A stretch of 64,000 nt of DNA from Heliopora coerulea (taxonomy: Eukaryota > Cnidaria > Anthozoa > Scleralcyonacea > Helioporidae), in contig JASJOG010000047.1 in assembly GCA_030142905.1 (NCBI GenBank), forward strand, positions 391,001-455,000. Direction: 5' to 3'. The position numbers and the translations under genes were made by a program. Below, in pieces: positions 12,227-25,800 of the stretch. Each line of letters opens with the position of its first letter. Position 1 is the stretch's first letter. The notes under the pieces are model-generated. The model did not search any database and was not told the origin of the DNA. It saw only the letters and a list, made by a program, of their open reading frames with translations.

Positions 12227-15200
12227 CAGGAACCAGAGGGTACAGAAGGAGAATGTTGAATAGGTTTTAAAATCTAAGTTAAATGGAAGGAACACCATAC
12301 TAGCCTTGAACACATTGGCCGTGCCAGTGCAACGTTATGGTGCCGGGATAGTGAACTGGTCTAAAGCTGAGCTGGAGAACATGGACAGGAAGACAAGGAA
12401 ACGGATGACAATCTATGGAATGCTACACCCTCGAGCGAATGTTGACCGCTTGTACCTTCCAAGACGATGTGGTGGTCGGGGGCTGATTGGAGTTGAGGAC
12501 TGCGTACGTGCTGAAGAAATAGGCCTGTCCAATTATGTCCTGAAAAGTGAGGAAGCACTGCTTGGGGCGGTGAGGAATGAGAGTTTCTCAAACTCGGAGG
12601 AAGATGAGACTGCCGAACATTTCAAAGAAAGGAAGAGGAGAAAAAGACAAGAGGACTGGAAGGCTAAGACATTGCATGGTCAGATCTTACGTCAAACTGA
12701 AGATATCAGAGATGGGGCATCGTGGGACTGGATGATGAGAGGAGACTTGAAAAAGGAGACCGAGGGTCTGATCACAGCGGCCCAAGATCAAGCGTTGAGA
12801 ACTAATGCGATCAAAGCAAAAATCGACAAACAGCAGCTATCTCCTTTATGTAGAATGTGTGGTGTGAAAGACGAGACGGTGGGCCACTTGTTGTGTGAAT
12901 GTAGTAAGATGGCACAGATTCAATATAAACATCGATATGACAACGTTGCCAGGATTGTGCACTGGGCAATCGCAAAACAGCGTGGACTTGACGTCGAAGA
13001 GAAATGGTACGAACACAAGCTTGAACCAGTCATTGAAAATGCTACCATAAAAATGCTGTGGGACTTTACCATCCAGACGGATCGTGAAATTGAAGCCCGG
13101 AGACCGGACATTGTACTGGTAAACAGGAAGGAGAATGAGTGCATAGTAATCGACATTGCTGTGCCTGCAGATGCTAATATTGCAGCAAAAGAAAAAGAGA
13201 AGATCCAAAAGTACCGGGACCTTAGAAGAGAGATTGCACGTCTATGGGACATCAAAACGTGTGTGGTTCCAGTGGTGGTTGGTTCACTAGGTATGGTTAC
13301 CAAGAACCTTGGCAAATACCTGGGGAAAATTGGAGTTCCAACAAAGATCGAACTCCTGCAGAAAGCAACACTACTCTGATCTGCAAGGATTCTGCGAAAT
13401 GTGCTTGAGGCCTAAGGCTGTGAGATACAGCTTGCATTCAGCGTACTAACATGTGACCAGCGACTATTTAAGCTGAGTATTTTAAATTAAAATAATGATA
13501 ATAATACTAATAATAACAAACCTCTCCATGGAGTACTACCTTACAGTGGTGGGGGGGGGGCTTGTGCACCTCGATGAACCCAAGAGCTATGCTGGCAGGA
13601 GCAAATGCTCCTGGTAGGGTCACCCAAGCCAGACAGGTCGAAGGCTAGAGGTCTGTCAAAATGTAGTCCGGTGGTTGTGTTGGGCAGATGGGGCCCTTTA
13701 GCCTTGGCTGGCGACCCATATAGTGGTGGTTCCACGAAGAAAACAACCCGCAACTCAAAATTTCTTTCGTGTCGAGGAGTGAATGGCTACTGCGTTATGT
13801 GGTCGCAAACGAAACCTGATAGGAAGTGGCGACACCTGTCAGTAATAGCTTTATCCTGAGAGTAGGGCAACTCAGGATTGACTTATGACCCGTACATTGC
13901 AACCTCATACATATGAGTGAAAGATTATGAACACTATTAATGTAGAAGAAAACGACGTGAATGAGACTGGAACGACAAGTGAAAGTTTCTCGACCGGCAG
14001 GTATCCTGTGGAGCAGCAGCGCAGGCCCAGTCGTCAAATTACTGCTAAAGCTACAAGACGAAAACGGACAAAAGATATCAATGTTGTCATAATGGAGTGC
14101 TTTTATTTAAGCAAACCGTTCAGTGAGGATGGTAAACCACAAAGAGGATACCGACAGCGAATGCACAGAATATGGCAAGAGAGAGGATAGTTTCCTACAT
14201 CTGAACAAAGGATTTGTGATCAAGCCAGAGCAATAAGGAAGAACAATTGGCTAACGGATATACAACTGGAGAGTATACGACGAAGAGTATTGAGGGAAGA
14301 AATAAGCCATGGAGAAGAGAATCTGGAGAGACGAGAGGAAACAGATGGTAATATGGCCCTGAATGCTGAGACGAGAACAGAACATGAGGAAAGAGCAAGT
14401 GTAAGGGCTGTGGATCAGCGGGAAGATACACAGACAAAAGACGAACCTGGAGGAATAGATGAAGAAGGTATTACAGTAATAGGATATGAAGAGCTAAATG
14501 AGGATGAGAAAGAAATGGTTGATAAGATAATTAAATTCATGAAGGGTGAACAAGAATACAGAGTATTACCATTTAAGAAGGTGGATCGACTAAAGATGAA
14601 TGAGATAACAGCAAAAGTTAATAAGGTAGTTGCACGAATACAAACAGATAGTATAACGGAAACAAATCAATTACTGATAGCAGTTAAAAATGTAGTGGCG
14701 GAGAAAATGAGATTAAGGGAAGTTGATAAACAAACAAACAAATAAGAACCATGGTGGAAAAGAAGATTAGAGAGAGATATCCAACAGCTTAGGAAAGATA
14801 TTAACATAATGGAACGGAAGAAAAGTGGAGAAATTAGGAAGGAGGGTAAATGCAAAAGGCTTGAAGTGAAATATAAAATAAGAATTAAGGGATTAACAAC
14901 GGTAATAGAGGAACTTAAACAAAGAGTGCTAACTAAAATAGTTAAGGTAAAGAGGTACGAACAGAGGATAAAGCAATATAGACAGAACCGAATGTTTCAG
15001 AGCGACCAAAAAAAGTTCTATACGGAAATAAACAACGGACAGGGGACTGAATTTGAAAAAGTGATACCAGATGCAGATGAAAGTATAAAGTTTTGGAGTG
15101 AAATTTGGGACAACGAAATAGAACATAATAGGGAACCTGAATGGTTAGATGAAGTAAAACAGGAAATTGGACACTTCAACCAAGAAGATTTGAAGATAAA

Positions 15201-18200
15201 TGAGGAAGATATCAGAAAGCAGTGCAAAAAGATCCCGAATTGGAAAGCCCCAGGTCTTGACGGAGTTGAAGGTTACTGGATAAAGAGAATAACGTCGTGC
15301 CATCAAAGGATTGCAGAACAGTTAGATGAGATTTTAAATAATAGGGCTGATTTACTTCAATGGATGACATGTAGTAGGACGGTACTGTGCTTAAAAGACC
15401 AATCAAGGGGTAATGCAGTTGATAATTTTAGACCCATATCATGTTTACCTCTGATGTGGAAATTGATGATAGAGATGATTGCAGAAAATATGTACATCTT
15501 TTTGGAAATGAATGATGTACTACCACATGAACAAAAAGGGTGTAGAAGAAAATCGAGAGGAACAAAAGACCAACTGTTAATTGACAAGCTGGTTTTAAAA
15601 GATTGCAAGAAAAGACACACAAATCTCTCCATGTTCTGGATAGATTATCGTAAGGCGTACGATATGGTACCTCATTCTTGGATTGTAGAATGTATGAGTA
15701 TGTTCCGAATTGCCAATAATGAGAAAGCATTCCTTGAAAGCAGTATGAAGAACTGGAAAACGGAATTAACGTCATAAAGAGAAACTCTAGGACATATAAA
15801 TATAAGACGAGGAATCTTTCAAGGAGACAGCTTATCCCTTTAATTTTTGTGATATGTATGATACCGTTAAGCTTGGTTTTGAGAAAAGTAAAGGCAGGGT
15901 ACGAGTTTCGAGGAAATCGATTGAGGATTAATCATCTACTTTACATGGATGATCTTAAGCTGTTTGGAAAGAATGAGGAACAAATAGACTCATTGGTAAG
16001 AACCGTTCATATACTCAGTAAAGATATTGGAATGGAATTCGGAATCAAGAAATATGGAATGCTAGTAATGAAAAAAGGAAAGATTGTAAAATGTAATGGA
16101 ATACAGCGAAGCAATAAAATCAATCGAAGCAGATGGATACAAATACCTTGGGATTTTAGAATTAGATAAATTTATGGAAACTCAAATGAAGAGTAAGTTT
16201 GTAAAGGAATATGAAAGGGGATTGAGATTGGTACTAAAATCAAAATTGAATAGCAGAAATAAGATCCTGGCAATGAACACTTGGGCTGTTGCGCTGCTGA
16301 GGTATGGGGCTGGTATTTTGAAATGGAGTAAAGCAGAAGTAGCTGCAATGGATTCCAAAACACGTAAACTGATGACAGTGTATGGTGCTTTTCACCCAAA
16401 AAGTGACATCCACAGATTATATTTACGAAGGGAAAAAGGTGGAAGAGGATTGATTAGTTGTGAAGAATGCATCAGCGCAGAAGAGAACAGTTTGGGGTGG
16501 TATGTAAAGAACAGTGTGGAACCACTCCTACAACAAGTTGCCAAGACAAATGTGATTGAAACAGAAGGGTGCGAAGCAAAGGAAAATTTTAAAAGGAAAA
16601 TAAGAGAAGATCTGGAGAAAGCCTGGACTGACAAAAGAATGTATGGACAATATAAGAGAGATCTAGGAGAAGAGATACAGGTAGACTTGGTGAAGACATG
16701 GTGGTGGTTAAAGAAAGGGGATTTGAAACCGGAGACTGAAGCACTTCTATGTGCTGCACAAGAACAAGCACTCAGGACAAATTATGTCAAATTTCACATA
16801 GATAGAACGGTTGAGTCTCCACTTTGCAGGCTTTGTGGTGAAAAGGGAGAGCATGTAACACACTTGATCAGTGAATGTAAGAAGCTAGCACAAAAGGAGT
16901 ACAAAAGACGACATGACAATGTGGCTCGTATTGTACACTGGAAGCTTTGTGGTTTATGCCAGTTAGAACGAGCTGAAAAATGGTATGAACATCAACCAAA
17001 TGGAGTCATTGAATCAGATGAAGTTAAGATTCTATGGGATTTTAATATACAATGCGAAAGTCTAATTGAATGTAGAAGACCTGATATCGTGGTGGTGTTA
17101 AAGAAGAAAAAGGAGTGCAAGATTATAGACATCGCAGTTCCAGGAGATAGCAGAATAGGTGAAAAAGAATTAGAGAAAATGGAAAAGTATGACGACCTGA
17201 AAAGGGAAATAAAAAAATGTCGACGATGAGGAAAATTGAGATAATACCAATAGTTATAGGTGCTTTGGGAGCAATTAGTAGAAAACTGGAAAAGTGGATT
17301 GAAAAACTGGACCTACAGATTAGAATAGAACTTCTTCAAAAGACGGCATTGCTTGGAACAGCAAGAATATTGAGAAGGAGCTTGGAAGGCTGAAAAACTC
17401 TTAACCTGAACCTTAGGCTACTGGTTGTGGCCAGTTTTCGGAGGATAATTAAATACTACCGGCATAAGCTGTGAAAGATAAAATAATAATAATGATAGGA
17501 ACCTTCGCGAGTTGCTTGAGCCCCAATCACGTCGTTGTACTCACTATTTTTATCTGTCATAATTCACTCATGTTTGAGGTTGCTGACTTTAAGGTTACAC
17601 AACCACCGGACTACATTTTGTCTGACCTCTAGTCTCCGACCTGTCTGGCTTGGGTGACCCTACCAGGAGCATTTGCTCCCGCCAGCATAGCTCTTGGGTT
17701 CATCGAGGTTTGGAAGGGAGGAAAACAGCATGGGCTGGTATGTTCAACACAGTGTTGAGCCATTTCTGGAGTGTGTGAGGGCAGGCAATATAATTAAAAC
17801 CGCGGATTGTATTCAGCCAAGAGAATATAAAAGAATAGAAGAGGAAGAACAGGAGAGAATATGGAGAGAGAAAAAGATGTATGGAAAATTTGTGAGAGAT
17901 CATGGAAATGATGTAGAGAAACAAAAATCCTGGGAGTGGGTCACAAAAGCGGACTTAAAAGCTACTACTGAGGCGTTGATTTTTGCGGCCCAAGAGCAAG
18001 CTATAAGAACAAACTAAATTAAATTCCATATTGATAAAACAACAAGCTCATCTTTGTGTAGAATGTGCGGTCAGAAAGGAGAAACCGTTTTACATCTTCT
18101 AAGTGAATGCAGCAAGTTAGCGCAAGGGGAGTTCAAGGGGAGTTCAAGGGGAGTTCAAGGGGAGTTCAAGGGTAGACATGACAATGTAGGACGTAAAGTT

Positions 18201-21200
18201 CATTTGGAGTTGTGTAGAAAATACAATTTGGAACATGCAAACAAATGGTATGAACACCAACCACAAGGAATGTTAGAAAAAAGTCGTCTAAAGCTATTGT
18301 GGGATTTCAATATTCAATGTGACCATGAAATAGAACACAGGAGACCTGATTTAATTATAGTGGATAAAGAAAAGAAGACAGCGTGGATTATTGACACAGC
18401 GGTACCTGGAGATAATAGGGTGGGAACGAAAGAATTGGAAAAAATTTTAAAGTACCAGGATTTGAAAATGGAATTATCAAGAATGTAGACGTTAAATCAA
18501 GTTAAATCAAGGAAGTCATACCAATAGTTGTTGGTGCCCTGGGAACGGTGTCAAAAAGACTAGAAGGGTTTTTGGAAAAGATTGGGACTGTAATATCAGT
18601 TAAAAGGCTGCAAAAGACAGTATTACTTGGAACAGCAAGAATCATACGAAGGGTTATGAACATGAAAAATATATAACTCTAGGACCTTAGGTTGCGGGTA
18701 GCAATTTGCTCCTAGTTTTATTCCAGTTTATTTAAGTAGACTGTGTGGAAAAACAATAATAAAGATAATAATAATATAGTGGGGATGTGGAAATGAGGAG
18801 GAAATTAGAAGTTCTTCATATTTTAAATCGTTTTTGACCTGACATGGAGCCCTAAGGACCAGTATAGAATATGTATACTGTGTTACATCGAGAAAATAAT
18901 AATAGTAAATTTCAGCAGTATTGCATCGGCTTTACTTCAAAAGATAGTACTCCTGGGAAGTGCGAGAATCCTTCAGAGAGTTCTGGATATCTAAGCAAAG
19001 ATAATAATTGCACCAATAATAACGATAATAATAGATAGCAATGAAAGATGACAAATCTTGGCATCTTTAGGGCTTGACCTGTCGATGTGGGGTCTGAAAA
19101 CAAACATAATAATGATGATAATAATAATGATGATGATAATAATAATAAGTACCCTAAAAGGTACATTCTCTCCTTTGTCGGCTACAGTCTTTTTGACCGG
19201 CTGCCTTTGGAGGCCAAAACACCTCGCCACTTCCTTTGGAAAAAGTGCTAAGATATTGGGTAATAATGATAGCAATAGCAATAGCAATAGGAATGGAAAT
19301 AGCAATAGCAATAGTAATAGCAATAGTAATAGCAATAGTAATAGCAATAGTAATAGCAATAGTAATAGCAACAGTAATAGTAATAGTAACAGTAAAAGTA
19401 ACAGTAACAGTAATAGTAATAGTAGTAGTAATAGTAATAGTAGTAGTAATAGTAATAGTAATAGTAATAGTAATAGTAATAGTAATAGTAATAGTAATAG
19501 TAATAGTAATAGCAGTGAAAGTAGTAGTGATAGTGAAAGTGATAGTAATAATAGTAATAGTAATTGTAATAGTAATAGTACTAGTAGTAGTAGCAATAGT
19601 GATGGTGATAGTGATAGTGATAGTAATAGTGATAGTGATAGTAATAGTGATAGTGACAGTTATAGTAATAATAACAATAGTAATCGCATATAACGATTAT
19701 AATAGTCTTTATTCAAGTTTAACTCTTTTTTATTCTTTCTAGAAATTCTTCTTGCAGCCAGTACAATCCCTGGCGATTGTGGTTGAAGCTTTGTCGTCTT
19801 TACAACCGATCAATCCAAAGATTTTTTGCCAGATTAGGAGAAGTTGTTGCAAGTATTCCGCTTCTGATCCTTTTTACGTGTTTTCTGATCGTGGGTGGAC
19901 TATCATCTGGTTTTGCTTTCATGGAAACTGAAAACAAAGCCGAAAAATTGTACATTCCTCAAAACAGCGAATCAATCAGCAATCTCAAGGAAGCAAGGGA
20001 GTACGGCTTCTACCGTCCAGTGCGTCAAACTGAAGTCATTATCATAAATAATCAAGGCAAAAGCGTTTTGACTAAGGAATGTTTTCAAGACGCTCTGCTG
20101 CTCCATGAATTAGTTACCAATATCCCGGGTTACCTTGAGCTTTGTTTGCCACTGAAGAAGGGCGCCAAGCCAGTGATCTCTAGTCAGTGTGTCACAGAAG
20201 AACCTCTGGGAATTTTCAATTACAGCACAAGTCAGTTGGAAAGTTTGGTGATGAAACTAAACAGTTTACAAACGTCAATGGGCGAGCTACTCGGTAGAGT
20301 TTTTGGTAAAATATCGCATAATAACTCAAACCAAATTATTTCTGCAAAAGCCATCCGCCTAGTTTACTATCTCAAAGGCTCCCACTTTGGTGAAGTTGTT
20401 TCCAAGAAAACAACTGACTGGGAAAAAGAATTCTTGGATAAGATGAAATCCTTCAATTCAAGTCTTCTGAAATGCGGTCCAGTCTATTACACTTCGGGTC
20501 GAAGTCTTGACGACTCCATTAATGAAAGTACCAGCGGTGACATCAAACTGATCATTGTGACATTTTCAGCCATGATCAGTTTTGCTTGTCTCATGCTCGG
20601 GAAGTTTAAGAATCCACTGACCGGTCACGGGCTTTTGGCCATGAGCGGAGTGTTGTCGGTGGGTTGCGGCATCATGGCGGCCTTTGGTCTTTCTATGCTC
20701 TCCAGAACTCCTTTTATAAGCATCGTGGGGATCTTGCCATTCTTGATAGTCGGTGTTGGAATCGATAACATGTTTATAATCGTTGACGAACTCGATCGGA
20801 CGCACCCCGATCAAACGATCCCGAAGCGTTTGAGCATGGTGATGAGACAAGCGGGACCGGCTATTACCATGACAACGATGACAGATCTTCTGGCTTTTGC
20901 CGTCGGAACAACTTCGAAGTTCCCCTCTGTCGTTTATTTTTGTACGTACGCAGCGCTCGCTCTAGCGTTTGCATTTTTCTTTCTCGTCTCTATCTTCGTC
21001 GCATTCATGACGTACGACTGCAAGCGAATGAATGCTGGAAGGAGGGATATACTACCTTGCCTGAAGGCTCCAGCACCTGGCTTGGGGAGAGAGCGCTGGG
21101 ATGAACCACTCCCACAGACATCGAACGAAATCATGGGATTTTGGGGCAGAATTTTAATGAAACCAGCCGCAAAGGGCATAGTGTTGATCGTTTCCTTGCT

Positions 21201-22770
21201 TCTCCTCGGCTTGGGTATTTACGGTACTACATTCATCGATGAAGAATTTGACTTGAAAGACCTTGCAAAAGACGGGTCAGAGTTTATCAAGTTTTTAGAC
21301 ATCTCGGAGGAGTATTTCACTAAAGATGTTCGAGTCGACATAGTGTTAAGGTCCGGAATAAACTACACCGATCCTTTGACACAAACAAAAGTCACCAATC
21401 TTAATCAAATTGTTGCAGATAATCGATATTATCGTCCATTTGTCGTATCTTGGTTTAGCGCATTTCAGAATTGGTCTGCTAGTGAAGGCGTTCCAACAGG
21501 CAACTCCAGTTTTGTTCCTTCTTTGAAAAAATTTCTCAAAATTCACCCGAGGTTCGAGTCTGATGTTTTGTTCTCGATAGACAACTTGACTGTTGAAGCT
21601 TCACGCCTCCATTGCTTCATGAAGCAGAGTTCAAGTTCTGTGTCAGCTAGAGATGCCATGACTACACTGCGCAGAGATCTTTCGGAGAAATCCGGTTTGC
21701 CTGTCATTACCAATTCTTACCTGTTCATTTTCTTTGAACAGTTTGTGTTGACATTACCTGAAACGATCCGTAACTTGGCACTGGCAGCTACAGCTATTTT
21801 GGCTGTCACCAGTTTATCTCTGGTAAATCCACTTGTCGTAACATTAGTCGTCTTGGGATTCATCTCTCTGATTTTTGAGTTATTAGGTAAGAAATTTCAG
21901 ATTTTATTTTTTTCTGAAATCTAAGAAAACCGACATTTGTTCTTGTACTTATGCAAGCAGTAGCGTAACTAGGCATCCGAGAGGCTCATGGGACAGATTA
22001 CTTCGTGGGTCCTATGTAGGTCGATACCGACGATACGGGTGAGTGGCAATTTGCGAAGTGCTCCTGCGAAGAAGAATATTTTCAAGGTCAGAATGTTGTC
22101 ATTCAGAATTTTTTTACAACATTGCGGAGATTTCTGCTGTTTGTTGTATTCTCGTCACTAAATCGCAGCAATTATTAAAATACTTGACATTTTAAAACAC
22201 CAAGAACCGAATCACAGTACAAGATTTTCTCTGTAATGTTCGGGGGATTTCAGTGAAAATTCTCACGCCAGTTCACGGTTTATTTATCTGTCACGTACAG
22301 ATAAATCGATTATTAAAGAGGCGGCGGATCAAACTGTTGCCTTAATGTGACAAGCCCTTGCTGCGAATTTAAAAAAAATAATTTAAACTTTATTCGAGAA
22401 AATTCATGCCGTCATGACATGCCCACCCTCCTTACCATACACTTGCGCCTCTGTATGTAAAAGTAACAGATATTTTCTTCTGTAAAAAGCAGGTTCATTT
22501 CGAAACAACCAAGTTGTGAACTACAGGATTTTTAATTGTGCGAAATAAACTTCGGTCTTGTTCTCCTGCAGGTTTGATGCGTATTTGGGGTGTCTCGTTG
22601 AACTCGATCTCCATGATCAACCTTGTTATGGCTATCGGATTTGCCGTGGATTACAGTGCTCATATAGCGCATGCGTTTGTGTTTTCTCACGAAACCAATC
22701 CCGATAAAAAAGTTATCAACGCCTTAAGAACCGTAGGCGCAAGCGTCTTCATGGGAGGTAAGTCGTGGTG

Positions 22771-22801
<31 letters not shown>

Positions 22802-25800
22802 TATACACCCGTTTGCAAAAATGTCCAAAGAAAGGTCGATATATAGATATCCACAGATATTGACAATTCAAATTATGCAAAATGCGTTCTGTCGTAGGTA
22901 GCTGGTTACGCTACATGATTTCATTCAGGGGAAGATACATTTTGATTCCACTTGTATAAATATTGATCTATACATATTGAGTTAAAATAATCGTTTAACT
23001 CCACAATTATCCAAGGACAAGATATGCCTTTCTTCATGACTAAAAACAAGAAGCCATCAACAGTCCAATTCCAAAAAATATGTTTCTTTGGTAAGTTTAA
23101 ATGCTACATTAACTGAGTGGATCTTATTTGCTTACTTTGTTAATTAACCCTTTCTGTCCGTACCCGACTATTAATTTTCACTCTGGCTAACTCCAGACGA
23201 TTTTACTCGTCAAGAGACGACGTCTCGGGCAGGAAAGGGTTAATTCGAGTTAAATATAAGTGATTAGGGTTAGTAAAGCTGGCTTTCAACGAAGCGGAAT
23301 TTTCTGAGCGGACTCGAATTTCTCATTCTTTTTCGAGATATCGAGTCCAACTAATTTATCTAAAAATTCCAATCCTGGTACAAAATTTTGCATAGTTGAA
23401 AACCAATTTTACTTCCCCTAAACGCAAATATTTTATAGAGATTAACTAAGCATGCAAAAGAGACCTTGCCAATTGAGATAGCATTTGAACTTTCCAAAGA
23501 AATGTAGTCCTTCGGACTTGGGCAGTTGATGTCGTCTTTCTTCAGCCAACAAGAAAAGTATCTCGTCCTCTGAAAACAATAGGTTTAAAGCGATTATTTT
23601 AATCCAATATGTATGGATATTTACACATATGAAATCATAATGATCTCCTCAATAAAATCATGTAGCGTAACCAGCGACCTACGACAGAACGCATTTCACA
23701 TATTTTGAATTGCTAATGATATCTGTGAATATCTGTCTAACTGTCTTTGGACAACCTTCTTGCAAATGGGTGCATTTGTCGAAATTTAAAACACGAGGCG
23801 ATAGCCAAATGTTTTAGATCCGACATAGTACGTACTGCAAGGTTTTTAGATGTCTTCTAAAATCAACCTCCTAATACGCTAACTCGCGAAGATACTTTGG
23901 AAATTGTACTTTCTAAGCCGAAAAAATTAACTTCTTCAAATATGTAGTCACATGTATCTTTGTCACATATAAAGACACAACAAGGTTATGATTTTCTTTT
24001 GTATTTTCGTCATAAATTCTTAATGAATTTTAGAAATATATGTATTAATAGAACCAAACTCTAACATCTGCTGTTCTTGTTAAATCCTCGAAGCAGCAAT
24101 TGTCTTATCAGAAAATATGGAGATTGCGCAGCCAGGTTGAGACATAATTAATTTTGAGACACGTTCTCTGACTAAAATTTATTACAGTTAGGTAGTCGAA
24201 AGCTCGTATATTTAATAAATTTTAGTCAGAGAACGTGTCTCAAAATTAATTGTCTTATCACATAGGTTTAGTAACATCTTTGATCTTGAGCAGAGATTTT
24301 CAGCCTTCGTCGCTTCTTATATTTTCCATTCCTTTTTTTATCGAATTTAGGCTTCAGTACATTTCTTGGAATGGTTGTTACGGGTTTTGCTTCATCTGAA
24401 GTCTTTCGTATTTTCTTTAAAATGTTTTTCGGAATCGTGGTTCTCGGTTTATTACATGGCTTATGTTTCCTCCCTGTGTGGTTGGCCATCTTTTGTCGCC
24501 ATCATATTGATGTCGGTTTCGAGAACCAAAACGTTCAAAGCAGATCAGCTATGTAAGTACAGAAAATTTGTTTCCTAGAAATATTAGCTGAAGAAACTCC
24601 ACGATTAAAACTGGTTGTATCAAAGCCAAATTTAAGGTACAAAGAATGACCTTAAATTAAAGATGCATCTACACCGAACTCGGGCGACGTGAGCGAATTT
24701 TTGAGAAACAAGTTAATAATATGTGTGCATATAGACCGGACGCAAGCGCCCAAATTCAATCGAGCGAGCTACGCGAATCATATAGAAACATATGTTCTAT
24801 TTTGTCACCCTCCACTTGCGCGGCGAAATGAAGAACGACCAGTCGAAAAGGAGAAACTGAATTAAGCACGTGCAAGAGTTGTCAACAAATGTTATAGCTA
24901 CAACAAATATCAAGTCACAAAACTGAAATATGGACGATAAACGTACGGAATATGAAGTAAGAAGCAAATCCCGAAAAAGAAAATCTTATAAATTAACATC
25001 GCAATTAAGCTTACACAGACCTCGCTCCTTCGTCGCTCGGTATGTACGAAAACGTAAGGCAAATACGTCCCCGTGCTGACCTCACACTCGGTAAATAAAG
25101 TAATCATTATATAATACAGTGGAACCTGTATATAACGGCCCTGTATTAAGCGGCCACCCTCTATTAAGCGGACAGTTTTCAAAGTCACGAATTTTCGCCA
25201 ATACAAATGCACTAATTACTACCTGTATTAAACGGCCACCTCTATTAAGCGGTTGCGGCCACCCATTGGCAGTCCCATGTTGGTTTTTCTTTGTTGTTTT
25301 TACCTGTATTAAGCGGTCACCCTTGACCGGAAACTTAAAGCCACATGTCATTCCACGCAGTTTTTCATTGTGTCTGATTGTGTTAAAGAAGCGACCCATT
25401 ATCACTACAGAAACGACAAAGCTAATGCTAATAATTAACCGTTCATTATGGTTAATCCTTCCCAGATGTCCGCAATGAGCTGTAGTACAAAACATGGGAC
25501 GCAAACAATAATAATATTGTCCGTCTCGAATCTGCTTCCGTCTAGCTCTACTTGAAATTCCTCTTTAGTTAGTTTGTTCTTGAGCCATGTGATTGAGAAG
25601 GAATCGCCTTCAAACGTATACTTGCACGGGATTTTCAGGCCATAACCTCCACCACTGTTAAAGCGCTTGCTCTTTACAGTGACTTTCCCGTTGTTTGTTG
25701 TTTTGAATTTTATTGCCTGCAGTGCTAAATTAGCAAAATTTCCGTTTTAACCGCACGTTGATCGTAAGAACTATCAAAATGACGGAATGAGATGTATTTA

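Noticed and set aside
19058..19742. Long open frames rich in Ser/Asn (+) and Leu (-)
   Set aside because: They are translations of the AGTAAT-type microsatellite and have no non-repetitive coding content.
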